From: Chloroflexota bacterium
Lineage (GTDB): Bacteria > Chloroflexota > Limnocylindria > QHBO01
Length of the DNA stretch: 13,687 nucleotides
Reading direction: 5' to 3'
Assembly (NCBI GenBank): GCA_013694795.1
Contig: JACDBS010000139.1
Location: 1-13,687 of the forward strand
A model generated the notes under the pieces. The model worked only from the letters and a program-made list of their open reading frames with translations, was not told the origin of the DNA and did no database searches. The translations under genes and the position numbers were made by a program. Positions 1-6,122 of the stretch are shown here, in pieces (within the stretch, counting starts at the first letter, position 1; each line of letters begins with the position of its first letter).

Positions 1-307
1 GCGACAGGTTGCGGAAGTAATCGAGGCCGATCTCCCCCACCGCGTGGGTCGTCGGGTCCGCCGCGAGCGCCTCGAGGCGCGCCCAGCCCGCCTCGTCCAT
101 CCGCTCGGCGTCGTGCGGGTGGATGCCGACGGCGGGATGGATCAGTCCCGGATGGCGCGCGGCAAGCTCGAGCGCGGCATCCGACGAGGCGAGGTCCCAG
201 CCCGGGACGAGAAGACGTTCGAGGCCGGCGGCCACCGCACGCTCGATGACCGCATCGCGGTCCGTGTCGAACTGCGAGTGCTGGAGGTGGACGTGCGAGT
301 CAACCAG
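1..307 (-). CDS. tatD: TatD-family metal-dependent DNase, N-terminal part (runs off left edge)
   Basis: Reading leftwards from about 307, the translation opens with VDSHVHLQ. Further on come VGIHPHDA and VGEIGLDYF, the first three metal-binding and signature blocks of the TatD family of metal-dependent hydrolases (cytosolic 3'-5' DNases with a TIM-barrel fold). About 102 codons are visible; the family is usually 250-270 residues, so roughly 40% is present. The gene follows metG by 33 bases in the same operon, and metG-tatD adjacency is common in bacteria. The start is uncertain. No ATG, GTG or TTG lies in this frame between the conserved block and well inside metG; the nearest candidate is a CTG at 307, and another CTG is at 316. 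Family assignment is firm; the start is a guess. Confidence 0.88.
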   Translation of the reverse strand, partial: MVDSHVHLQHSQFDTDRDAVIERAVAAGLERLLVPGWDLASSDAALELAARHPGLIHPAVGIHPHDAERMDEAGWARLEALAADPTTHAVGEIGLDYFRNLS

Positions 308-339
308 ACCCGGCAGCCGATCGGGGGTGGGGCGACGGC

Positions 340-1908
340 TCAGGAGGCAGGCTCCAGCTCGATACGCGGGAAGATCGGTGCCGGAGAGCCGGTCCGCCAG
401 TCGTCGGGCCCGGTCCCCCAGGCAAGCAGCACATCCATGCCCGGTCCGCCAGCTCCGCGGTCGTCGTACGGACGCGGCACGCCGAGCTGTTCCTGAATGC
501 GCCGAGCGCCATCGGGCGCCACCGGCGCCAGCAGGTGCCCGAGGATGCGGCATGCCTCGGCCATCACCGCCAGGACCTGCCTCAGCCGATCCGCCTGCCC
601 CGCCTTGTTCAGGCTCCATGGGGCCTGGCTCTCGGCATAGCCGTTCGCCGCGCCGGCGAGCTCCATGATGGCAGCCAGCGCATCGGCCAGGTGGTGCTCT
701 CGCATGGCCGTGTGGTAGCGCTCCACGACGCGCTCCGCCGCGGCACGCATCTCGAGGTCTGCTGGCTGGGTCGCATCGGTCATGGACGGAAGCCTGCCCT
801 CGAGGTATCGGCCGCTCATGCTCACGGTGCGGTTGACCAGGTTGCCGAGGTCGTTGGCGAGGTCTGCGTTGTATCGGCGCACGAAGCCGTCGAAGGTGAC
901 GTCGGAGTCGCGCTCGAACGGCACCTCGCGCAGGACGACGTAGCGCACGCCGTCGACGCCGAATGTGTCCGCCGCCTGGTCGGGGTCGCGTGTGTTGCCG
1001 CGCGTCTTGCTCATGCGCTCTCCGGCATCGAGCATGAAGCCGTGGGCGAAGACCCGCTGGGGCAAGGGCAGCCCCGCGCTCATGAGCATGGCCGGCCAGT
1101 ACAGGCAATGGAAGCGCGTGATGTTCTTGCCGATGACGTGCAGGTCGGCCGGCCACCACTTGTCCATGGCGGCCTGATCGTCGGGGAAGCCGGCGCCGGT
1201 CAGGTAGTTGGTGAGGGCATCGAACCAGACGTAGATGCGGTGCCCTTCGTCGCCCGGGAAGGGGATGCCCCAGGTCGTGCCCGAGCGGCTGATGGAGAAG
1301 TCGCGCAGGCCCTCGCGCAGCCAACCGAGCACCTCGTTGCGGAAATGCGGCGGCTCGCAGAAGGACGGATTTTCGGCATACAGCTGTTCCAGGCGCTCCT
1401 GGTATGCGGACAGGCGGAAGAAGTGGTTGGACTCCTCCAGCCATTGGGGATCGAGGGTCGGATGATCCGGACAGCGCCCGTCGACGAGCTGCTGGTCGGT
1501 CTTGAACTCGTTGCAACTGGTGCAGAACCAGCCCGAATAGACGCCCTCGTACACGTCGCCGTTTGCCTGCGCGCGCCTGACCATCTCGGTGGCGGCGACG
1601 GCGTGGTCGGGATCGGTGGTGCGGATGAACCGATCCGCGCTGATCCCGAAGCGATCGAAGGTGGCCTTCCAGGTGGCGGCCCACGGATCGATCAGCTCGT
1701 GCGGATCGATCCCCTTCTCACGCGCGTCGCGCTCGACATTGGCCGAATGCTCATCGAAGCCGGTCAGGAAGCGCGTCTCGCGTCCGAGCAGGCGCTGGTA
1801 GCGCGCGATGACGTCGGCGCCGATGGCCTCGAACAGCGAATGCAGCGCCGGTCGCTCGCTGGGATAGAAGATCGCCGTGGTCAGGTAAAAGCTCTCGCGC
1901 TCGCTCAT
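340..1908 (-). CDS. metG: Methionyl-tRNA synthetase with degenerate HIGH motif
   Basis: This 522-residue protein aligns from end to end with the short Thermus-type class I methionyl-tRNA synthetase, which charges tRNA-Met in the cytosol. Visible blocks are FYLTTAIFYP at the N terminus, GFDEHS (normally GTDEHG) near 50-55, one zinc knuckle (C129, C132, C146, H149), YVWFDALTNYL near 226-236, HVIGKN near 257-262, and RMSKT (the KMSKS loop) at 298-302. The C-terminal helical anticodon-binding domain follows, and there is no EMAP-type tRNA-binding domain. At the HIGH position, residues 21-24 read ALHS, so neither histidine is in register. The ATG overlaps the TGA of the upstream reductase (TGATG), which implies translational coupling. 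Identity is secure; the state of the active site is the open question. Confidence 0.93.
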   Translation of the reverse strand: MSERESFYLTTAIFYPSERPALHSLFEAIGADVIARYQRLLGRETRFLTGFDEHSANVERDAREKGIDPHELIDPWAATWKATFDRFGISADRFIRTTDPDHAVAATEMVRRAQANGDVYEGVYSGWFCTSCNEFKTDQQLVDGRCPDHPTLDPQWLEESNHFFRLSAYQERLEQLYAENPSFCEPPHFRNEVLGWLREGLRDFSISRSGTTWGIPFPGDEGHRIYVWFDALTNYLTGAGFPDDQAAMDKWWPADLHVIGKNITRFHCLYWPAMLMSAGLPLPQRVFAHGFMLDAGERMSKTRGNTRDPDQAADTFGVDGVRYVVLREVPFERDSDVTFDGFVRRYNADLANDLGNLVNRTVSMSGRYLEGRLPSMTDATQPADLEMRAAAERVVERYHTAMREHHLADALAAIMELAGAANGYAESQAPWSLNKAGQADRLRQVLAVMAEACRILGHLLAPVAPDGARRIQEQLGVPRPYDDRGAGGPGMDVLLAWGTGPDDWRTGSPAPIFPRIELEPAS

Positions 1909-2654
1909 CAGTGGGCACGGCCCTTGGGCCAGTAGAGCTCCTTGCGCACCTGCTCAGGCAGGAAGCCACGCTGCGCGGCGATCTCTTCGACGGCGCTCAC
2001 CATGTCCGGGTTGCCGCACAGGTAGATGGTCGCCGTTTCCGGGGTGAGACCGTGTGCGTCGAGCTGTGCTGCGACGATGGTTTCCACGCGTCCGGTGCAG
2101 CCGGTCCAGTCCGGGCATTGCTGCGGACGCGAAACGGTGCCGACGTAGCGCAGCGGGAAGCCGTCGCCCGCTTCGAGCTCGGTCAGCTGCTGCCGCCAGG
2201 CAAGGTCGTGATCGTGGCTCACACCGTGAAGAAGCACGACATCGCGGGCCAGGCCGCGCCCGCGAAGCGTCTCGATCATGCTGATGAACGGCGCCAGCCC
2301 GGTGCCGGAGGCGACGAACAGCGCTCGCCGGCCGTCGTCCTGGAGCAGAAACTTGCCCTTCGGACCCTTGAGGTTGATCAGGTCGCCGACGCTGCGCTCC
2401 CAGAGCAGGGGCGTGAAGGCGCCGCTCTCGACGTGACGGATGAAGAACTCGTACTCCGAGAGATCATCGGCGGACGACGAGATGCTCATGGGGCGCTGGA
2501 TCAGCTTCTCGGCACCCATCAGGCCGAGCGTGGCGTACTGCCCCGGCTCGAACCCGAACGGCTCCTCGATCGCCTGGACCGCGACAATCGCCAGCCCCGG
2601 GGAGATCTCCTCCCAGCGGCTGAGGCGTCCGTTGTAGGGGTACTCCTGCGTCAT
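1908..2654 (-). CDS. fpr: Ferredoxin/flavodoxin-NADP reductase (FAD-dependent, Fpr type)
   Basis: The product is a 248-residue soluble flavoprotein of the ferredoxin-NADP reductase superfamily, moving electrons between NAD(P)H and ferredoxin or flavodoxin. The FAD-binding motif RPMSISS (54-60) ends the N-terminal barrel. GTGLAPF (117-123) is the pyridine-nucleotide loop, CGNPDMV (213-219) is the usual C-terminal signature, and the tail KELYWPKG resembles bacterial Fpr. The length matches E. coli Fpr. I chose the ATG at 2654, where the homologous sequence starts. An upstream ATG at 2756 would add 34 arginine-rich residues and would place the start upstream of the likely promoter. A short GGGG run lies about 6 bases upstream. 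The gene leads an operon with metG and tatD; the physiological partner cannot be told from sequence. Confidence 0.88.
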   Translation of the reverse strand: MTQEYPYNGRLSRWEEISPGLAIVAVQAIEEPFGFEPGQYATLGLMGAEKLIQRPMSISSSADDLSEYEFFIRHVESGAFTPLLWERSVGDLINLKGPKGKFLLQDDGRRALFVASGTGLAPFISMIETLRGRGLARDVVLLHGVSHDHDLAWRQQLTELEAGDGFPLRYVGTVSRPQQCPDWTGCTGRVETIVAAQLDAHGLTPETATIYLCGNPDMVSAVEEIAAQRGFLPEQVRKELYWPKGRAH

Positions 2655-2703
2655 CCGATCCCCATGTGCGCGCGCCAGCCTGACCTGGCTGCCGCGGGCG
2701 GCC

Positions 2704-2709
2704 AGTATA
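2704..2709 (-). promoter_or_regulatory. Probable -10 box (TATACT) for the fpr-metG-tatD operon
   Basis: On the minus strand TATACT lies about 45 bases before the fpr ATG, inside the 149-base divergent gap. No good -35 hexamer is seen 17 bases upstream. The predicted leader is about 40 bases. Confidence 0.5.
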
Positions 2710-2790
2710 GACGCGGAGCTCAGCCGATCCGGACCAGCGGACAGGCACGCCCTCACGCTCGCGGTGCCTCATCCACGGTTACCAGTGCCC

Positions 2791-2796
2791 TAGACT
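2791..2796 (+). promoter_or_regulatory. Probable -10 box (TAGACT) of a leaderless promoter
   Basis: TAGACT is followed by exactly 7 bases and then the GTG start of the methyltransferase, so transcription would begin at or next to the start codon. There is no Shine-Dalgarno sequence. This is the TANNNT plus 7 arrangement known for leaderless genes in several high-GC phyla. Confidence 0.55.
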
Positions 2797-2803
2797 CGGC
2801 GCG

Positions 2804-3541
2804 GTGACTGACGACGGCTACTTCGATGAGCGCATCGCCGCCAGGTACGACGAGTCGGCCGCAGAAATGTTCGACCCGGCCGTCGTCGACCCGGTCGTCG
2901 ATTTCCTCGTGGAGCACGCGCGGAGCGGACGCGCACTCGAGCTCGGGATCGGCACGGGGCGGATCGCGCTACCGCTTGCCCAGCGCGGCGTGCCGGTACA
3001 TGGGATCGACGTGTCAACACCGATGGTAGCGAGGCTTCGCGCCAAGCCAGGCGGCGAAGACATCGGCGTGACAATCGGGGACTTCGCGACGACGAAGGTC
3101 GATGGATCCTTCTCCCTGGCATACCTAGTCTTCAACACGATCATGAACCTCACGACACAGGCCGCCCAGGCTATGTGCTTCCGCAACGTTGCAGAACACC
3201 TCGAGTCGGAGGGCCGCTTCGTCATCGAGGTTGGCGTCCCAGGGCTTCAACGGCTTCCACCCGGCGAGACGATCCGCGCCTCCGACGTGAGCGAGACCCG
3301 ATGGTCGTTCGACGAGTACGACGTCGCAACACAGGGCATGACGTCTCATCACTTCGAGCTCGTGGCGGGCAGACTGGAGCGCTTCTCGGCTCCGTTCAGG
3401 TACGCGTGGCCCTCGGAACTCGACCTCATGGCGCAACTTGCCGGGATGACGTTGCGCGAGCGCTGGGCGGGGTGGAAGCGGGAGCCCTTCACGAGCGATA
3501 GCGGCCAGCACGTATCGGTCTGGGAGAAGGCGGCGTCTTAG
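2804..3541 (+). CDS. Class I SAM-dependent methyltransferase
   Basis: This 245-residue protein is a cytosolic Rossmann-fold methyltransferase. Motif I (ALELGIGTGR, 44-53) binds S-adenosylmethionine, and GIDVS (67-71) is the acidic motif II that contacts the ribose. The following HLESEGRFVIEVG segment matches the post-motif strands. The C-terminal part, rich in aromatic and charged residues (FRYAWPSELDLMAQLAGM), is the usual lid and substrate region of the Methyltransf_25-type family, so the substrate cannot be inferred. The GTG at 2804 is supported by the -10 box 7 bases upstream and by the YFDERIAARYD start typical of the family. It is divergent from the fpr operon and stands alone; the next plus-strand gene begins about 135 bases on. 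Confidence 0.85.
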   Translation: MTDDGYFDERIAARYDESAAEMFDPAVVDPVVDFLVEHARSGRALELGIGTGRIALPLAQRGVPVHGIDVSTPMVARLRAKPGGEDIGVTIGDFATTKVDGSFSLAYLVFNTIMNLTTQAAQAMCFRNVAEHLESEGRFVIEVGVPGLQRLPPGETIRASDVSETRWSFDEYDVATQGMTSHHFELVAGRLERFSAPFRYAWPSELDLMAQLAGMTLRERWAGWKREPFTSDSGQHVSVWEKAAS

Positions 3542-3572
3542 GTGGTAAGCCGTGCCCTGGAGGATCGCCGCC

Positions 3573-3626
3573 CATCTCCACCGAGCTGACGACGACCTCC
3601 GTCTTCCAGTGTCGCTTGCGCCACTG
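3573..3626 (-). pseudogene. ssb fragment 1 (matches residues 79-100 of the intact Ssb)
   Basis: Read on the minus strand, this stretch gives QWRKRHWKTEVVVSSVEM. The intact Ssb in this window has QWDDDAGKRHWKTEVVVASLEM at 79-100. Bases 3592-3617 are identical to 7127-7152 (26 of 26). Past that block the differences fall mostly at third codon positions. The fragment lacks four or five codons after QW, has a TGA just before it and no start. It is therefore a decayed piece of an ssb homologue, not a gene, and it occupies most of the 135-base gap between the methyltransferase and the next gene. Confidence 0.75.
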
Positions 3627-3662
3627 TCACGTTAGTCACGCGTTGCCGGTGGAGCCCGCTGC

Positions 3663-3668
3663 TATATT
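3663..3668 (+). promoter_or_regulatory. Probable -10 box (TATATT) of a leaderless promoter
   Basis: TATATT is followed by 8 bases and the ATG at 3677. No Shine-Dalgarno sequence is present. A weak -35 candidate (TTGCCG, 3643-3648) has a short 14-base spacer. Confidence 0.5.
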
Positions 3669-3676
3669 CGGCCCTA

Positions 3677-4045
3677 ATGCGGAATGCCGGGTTGAGCGTC
3701 CTTGTGTTCGGGGCATATCTCATCGCCCTTGGCACGACCCTCCTCCTCGTCCCCAACGTCCTCCTCGGCATCTTCGGCATCCCTGACACTGACGAGGTCT
3801 GGATTCGGATCTTGGGCGGTGTGTTGGTCGCCCTCGGCTACCTCTACGTTGAGGGTGGCCGCGGTGCGTCCGAGTGGTTCATGGGAGCTTCGGTTCTTTC
3901 CAGAGCAGGGGTCGCGGCAGTCCTCTTTGCGCTGGTCCTGTTCGGCACTGCGCCGCCCGTGATCGCGGTCTTCGGTACCGTCGACCTCGCGGCTGCCACA
4001 TGGACGGCCTACGCGCTCGGCTGGCAGCGGGTAAGGCGCGCATAG
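3677..4045 (+). CDS. Small four-helix membrane protein, unknown function
   Basis: I do not recognise a named family. The 122-residue product is strongly hydrophobic, with four likely transmembrane segments at about 5-33, 42-58, 72-90 and 93-116 and short charged turns (PDTDE near 36-40, EGGRGASEW near 59-67). The end is basic (QRVRRA), so the C terminus is probably cytoplasmic. The last helix carries VDLAAATWTAYALGW, a pattern seen in many small uncharacterised four-helix proteins of high-GC bacteria. The ATG at 3677 is supported by the leaderless -10 box. After the TAG, the same frame stays open for 29 more codons, possibly by chance. It lies just beyond ssb fragment 1. Confidence 0.7.
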   Translation: MRNAGLSVLVFGAYLIALGTTLLLVPNVLLGIFGIPDTDEVWIRILGGVLVALGYLYVEGGRGASEWFMGASVLSRAGVAAVLFALVLFGTAPPVIAVFGTVDLAAATWTAYALGWQRVRRA

Positions 4046-4160
4046 ATCGGGTACGAGAAGCCGCCGCGGTCGTGGCCGCGGCCGGTGATCGCGGGCGTCA
4101 CCGACTCCTTGCAGCGGTTCCTGCGGCGACGCTAGTCGGGCAGCTCACGTTGTCGGTCGG

Positions 4161-4168
4161 AGGGGGCG
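4161..4168 (+). promoter_or_regulatory. Strong ribosome binding site that sets the start at 4177
   Basis: A purine-rich GGAGGGGG run (beginning one or two bases before 4161) sits about 10 bases before the ATG at 4177. This makes that ATG more likely than earlier in-frame starts, which lie inside the preceding gene. Confidence 0.5.
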
Positions 4169-4176
4169 TTCTCATC

Positions 4177-4512
4177 ATGGCCGCGTGGCTGGCGGCAGCA
4201 GCGATGGATCTCGGTCCGTGGACGGCCGTCTACGCGAGCGACAGCCAAGCGGAGGCCGCCCTCGATGTCCTGGTCCAAGAACACGAGTCCGTGACCGGCT
4301 GGGCCATGGAGCGAGCCGGTCGCCCGCCGTATGGCGACGAAGGCGTGTCGCTGGAGGGGGCAGCCTACGGTTGGGACGCGAATCTGCTTCATATCTGGCG
4401 TCACGCCAACCTGTTGCTCGCCGCCGGTGCATTCGGCGTTACGGCCACCCGCGATGACGCGGCAGAGCGCTTAGGGTCCATCGTCGAGGGCATGGACGCG
4501 CGCGCGAGCTAG
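4177..4512 (+). CDS. Hypothetical protein, 111 residues
   Basis: I recognise no family. The frame is open from far upstream, but the earlier part overlaps the membrane-protein gene. The ATG at 4177 with a strong Shine-Dalgarno sequence is the best start. The protein begins with a mildly hydrophobic Ala-rich stretch (MAAWLAAAAMDLGPW). It continues with an acidic segment (LVQEHESVTGWAMERAG), a Gly/Tyr-rich middle, then NLLHIWRHANLLLAAGAFG and an acidic helix (RDDAAERLGSIVEGMDA). Its clearly amphipathic, high-GC3 composition supports a real coding region. It lies 131 bases after the four-helix protein on the same strand, so co-transcription is possible. Confidence 0.5.
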   Translation: MAAWLAAAAMDLGPWTAVYASDSQAEAALDVLVQEHESVTGWAMERAGRPPYGDEGVSLEGAAYGWDANLLHIWRHANLLLAAGAFGVTATRDDAAERLGSIVEGMDARAS

Positions 4513-4647
4513 CCGCACCCAAGATGTCGGTATGCCGCGGGACCGACGCTGCACACGGCGATGACGCGAGAGCCTGTCCGGGAACCTCCGCGTCTGACCA
4601 TCTCCGCCACGGTCGCCTATGAATCTCCTGGGAAGTATGCAGGCGCT

Positions 4648-4700
4648 CCGCTCATTGTTGCCGCCGCGGTACTCGTTCGACGCGATTGGTGAACGTCTGC
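4648..4700 (-). pseudogene. ssb fragment 2 (matches residues about 26-42 of the intact Ssb)
   Basis: On the minus strand this reads QTFT, then after a one-base frameshift IASNEYRGGNNER. The intact Ssb has STFTVATNEYRGGGNPER at 26-43. Bases 4660-4679 are identical to 7294-7313 (20 of 20). One glycine codon is missing, and a one-base insertion breaks the frame after TFT. It is in the same orientation as the intact ssb and as fragment 1. It covers an earlier part of the protein than fragment 1, so the two could be pieces of one gene split by about 1 kb of inserted DNA. Confidence 0.7.
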
Positions 4701-4761
4701 AATACGGGGCAGTTCATTGAGGGCGACGGGCCGCCAGGGCCGTAGAGGCCCTCACGGCGGG

Positions 4762-4780
4762 AAGCCGCCGGTATCCTCAC
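4762..4780 (+). repeat. 19-base repeat, copy 1
   Basis: AAGCCGCCGGTATCCTCAC here matches 6855-6873 at 18 of 19 positions (the other copy has TATTCT). Similarity continues a little further (CACCGGTCC here, ACCGATCC there, with a two-base gap). Confidence 0.6.
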
Positions 4781-4841
4781 GCACCGGTCCATGACTTTCG
4801 TCGTCTCGACGCGTCTCGCGGCCGTACCTACGTTTGCGACC

Positions 4842-5027
4842 ATGCCAGAGCTCGATGTGCAGCTTCTGCAACGTGCGCTGTCGCTCGCGGCGCTCATCGC
4901 TGGCACGGCTCAGTACGCTGGCCTGCTACGCCGTCGAGCGGACGCGCGAAGCTGGACTGCGTGGAAGACAGAGGCCGATCGCACCGGCCTCCAGGGATTG
5001 GTTCGGTTGTTCGCTGTGGACGATTGA
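4842..5027 (+). CDS. Hypothetical small protein, about 61 residues
   Basis: No family is recognised. From the ATG at 4842 the product has a hydrophobic helix-forming start (VQLLQRALSLAALIAGTAQYAGLL) followed by a basic segment (RRRADARS) and an amphipathic end (WTAWKTEADRTGLQGLVRLFAVDD). This could be a membrane-associated peptide. The sequence TACGTT (4829-4834) followed by 7 bases and the ATG fits the leaderless pattern seen at neighbouring genes. An ATG at 4791 would add 17 residues but runs into the hairpin region. Coding status is uncertain because the gap around it contains gene remnants. Confidence 0.35.
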   Translation: MPELDVQLLQRALSLAALIAGTAQYAGLLRRRADARSWTAWKTEADRTGLQGLVRLFAVDD

Positions 5028-5054
5028 TGGGCCACCTGAAAGGTCGCGGGCAAG

Positions 5055-5183
5055 TTGGAATCGCCATACCTACGCCATGATCGTGCTGCGGCTCATCTGC
5101 TCGGCTTCTGGGTCGACGTCCGGCTACGGGAGATGAAGGGGCGGTGGATGACCCTCACGGGCGCGCAGGCCCGCAACTTCTGA
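5055..5183 (+). pseudogene. Truncated relative of the WVDVRL protein at 5518
   Basis: From a possible TTG start at 5055 the frame gives 42 residues. It contains LLGFWVDVRLREMKGRW, which matches LWVDVRLLRLGGKW of the gene at 5518. The DNA is also alike (CTCGG, then CTGGGTCGA-GT-CGGCT). One codon is missing after VDVRL, and the frame stops soon after (TGA at 5181), so the GPSLG and LEPFDG half is absent. A TGA lies just upstream in frame. I read it as a decayed duplicate; a functional micro-protein cannot be excluded. Confidence 0.5.
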
Positions 5184-5401
5184 GCGTCCTAGTCGCCCCT
5201 GCCCTCGCCGGAGTCGCGATGGCAGCATCTTCGAGCCCTGCGTCTCGGAGGGCCTGCGCCGTTGGTCCTCGACCCATTTGCCAGTGCTCGGACAGTTGCA
5301 ACGGTGGTGCCTCTTGACACCGGGGAATATCGTTGCGGTCCGTTTACATCGCGTGCCCCGCGAGAAGCAGCCGCACAGTGTGCCCGTGGGAGTCCCCGCT
5401 G
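5184..5401. other. Intergenic stretch, no gene supported
   Basis: These 218 bases precede the small-gene set. A perfect TTGACA is at 5314-5319, but no acceptable -10 box lies 16-18 bases after it. On the minus strand at about 5255-5285, the residues GKWVEDQRR faintly resemble Ssb GQLVDIEGR. This is too weak to call a fourth fragment. Confidence 0.4.
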
Positions 5402-5518
5402 ATGGAAACACAACTGCGCGATGTAGCGGTCCTGGCGACGATCGCTCTGTTGATTGTGCTCACCCTGCAGGTTCTGGTGCTCACGGGTGGCCGACGCCAC
5501 CGAGATCGGGACCGCTGA
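5402..5518 (+). CDS. Single-helix membrane micro-protein, 38 residues
   Basis: From the ATG at 5402 the product is METQLRDV followed by one transmembrane helix (AVLATIALLIVLTLQVLVLTG split by no charge) and a basic tail (GRRHRDRDR). This predicts N-out/C-in topology by the positive-inside rule. A GGGAG Shine-Dalgarno sequence lies about 9 bases upstream. The stop overlaps the next start (TGATG at 5516-5520), so the two genes are translationally coupled. The frame is open to an ATG at 5333, but the part before 5402 has no membrane or signal character and lacks a ribosome site. No family is recognised; it could be an accessory subunit or a small regulatory peptide. Confidence 0.55.
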   Translation: METQLRDVAVLATIALLIVLTLQVLVLTGGRRHRDRDR

Positions 5519-5745
5519 TGAGGGTGCGTCAACTCCGTCTTACGTCCTCGGTGCTCTGGGTCGATGTTCGGCTGCTACGGCTTGGTGGCAAGTGGCTCGC
5601 GTCCGCCGATACCACGGATGGACCGAGCCTGGGGCTGGGCAGGCTGCCTGAAGAGGCGGTGAGGTATGCACTCGAGCCGTTCGATGGGCTTGTGGAAGAA
5701 CTGATGGACGCGGTGCCCGACGAGCTCATTTGGGCGAGTCGCTGA
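5518..5745 (+). CDS. Conserved small WVDVRL protein, 75 residues
   Basis: I cannot name a function. The protein starts MRVRQLRLT and contains LWVDVRLLRLGGKWLASADT, then DGPSLGLGRLPEEAVRYALEPFDGLVEELMDAVPDEL. This pattern suggests two or three beta strands followed by an acidic amphipathic helix, a compact alpha/beta fold. From memory, similar short proteins recur in uncharacterised high-GC genomes, but I cannot verify that here. Its ATG overlaps the stop of the single-helix gene, and the coiled-coil gene begins 3 bases after its own stop, so the three genes form one translational unit. A truncated relative lies upstream at 5055-5183, which argues that this is a real, once-duplicated gene. Confidence 0.65.
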   Translation: MRVRQLRLTSSVLWVDVRLLRLGGKWLASADTTDGPSLGLGRLPEEAVRYALEPFDGLVEELMDAVPDELIWASR

Positions 5746-5748
5746 ACC

Positions 5749-6039
5749 ATGCTTGGGGATCGATTGGCTCGGCTCGGCGATTCAATGCTGACTCAGATTC
5801 GCAGAGTGCCTGGATGGGCGTCTGCGGTGCGGTCGATAGATCAGGCCGCCGGGCGCGCTCGACATAGACAGCTCGAATTAGAACTCGCCGCCGCGAATGA
5901 CGAGATAGAGAGGCTGCGGGCTCGTCTCGCCGAAGCGACCAGACCGTCGAGGGAGTTCGCGCAGATGCGAGCAAGGGAGATGGCCATCGGGCGCCTGACC
6001 CGGCTTTGGCTCGCGCGCGGTGGAGATCGCCAGACCTAA
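5749..6039 (+). CDS. Coiled-coil protein, 96 residues, unknown function
   Basis: No named family is recognised. The N-terminal half (MLGDRLARLGDSMLTQIRRVPGWASAVRSIDQAAG) looks like a basic amphipathic helix. Residues about 40-65 (RQLELELAAANDEIERLRARLAEA) form a clear heptad coiled coil, and the end is basic (AREMAIGRLTRLWLARGGD). There is no Shine-Dalgarno sequence; the start lies 3 bases after the preceding stop, implying coupling. Together with the single-helix protein and the 75-residue protein it may form a small membrane-linked complex, but that is only inferred from gene order. Confidence 0.6.
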   Translation: MLGDRLARLGDSMLTQIRRVPGWASAVRSIDQAAGRARHRQLELELAAANDEIERLRARLAEATRPSREFAQMRAREMAIGRLTRLWLARGGDRQT

Positions 6040-6122
6040 CGCGAACTGGTCGCGCGAACTCGAGCCGCTCGTCGAGGAAGATTGTGCCGGCATCAGGCGA
6101 GATCCGCCAATGTCACTTGACC

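Larger units (their letters stand above)
4513..4841. other. Gene-poor gap with an ssb fragment and GC-rich hairpins
   Basis: I see no convincing gene in this stretch. It holds ssb fragment 2, then GC-rich self-complementary sequence: GAGGGC near 4719 pairs with GCCCTC near 4747, and CGGCGG (4755-4760) pairs with CCGCCG (4765-4770) around a GAAG loop. Next comes a 19-base repeat (4762-4780) that recurs at 6855-6873. A short open frame from the ATG at 4791 overlaps this; the ATG at 4842 is an alternative start. Confidence 0.5.

Noticed and set aside
192..195. DEA in place of DEP after Walker B of the OppF-type ATPase (residue numbers)
   Set aside because: A single Pro to Ala change outside the catalytic Asp-Glu; probably neutral, so not raised as a finding.
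535..1935. Long plus-strand open frame opposite metG
   Set aside because: It is the complementary shadow of a clearly conserved gene; it has biased composition and no recognisable domain.
5255..5285. Possible fourth ssb relic
   Set aside because: Only GKWVEDQRR against GQLVDIEGR matches, with little base-level support outside GGTCGA.
5314..5319. Perfect TTGACA as a -35 box before the small-gene set
   Set aside because: No acceptable -10 hexamer lies 16-18 bases downstream, so I did not call a promoter.
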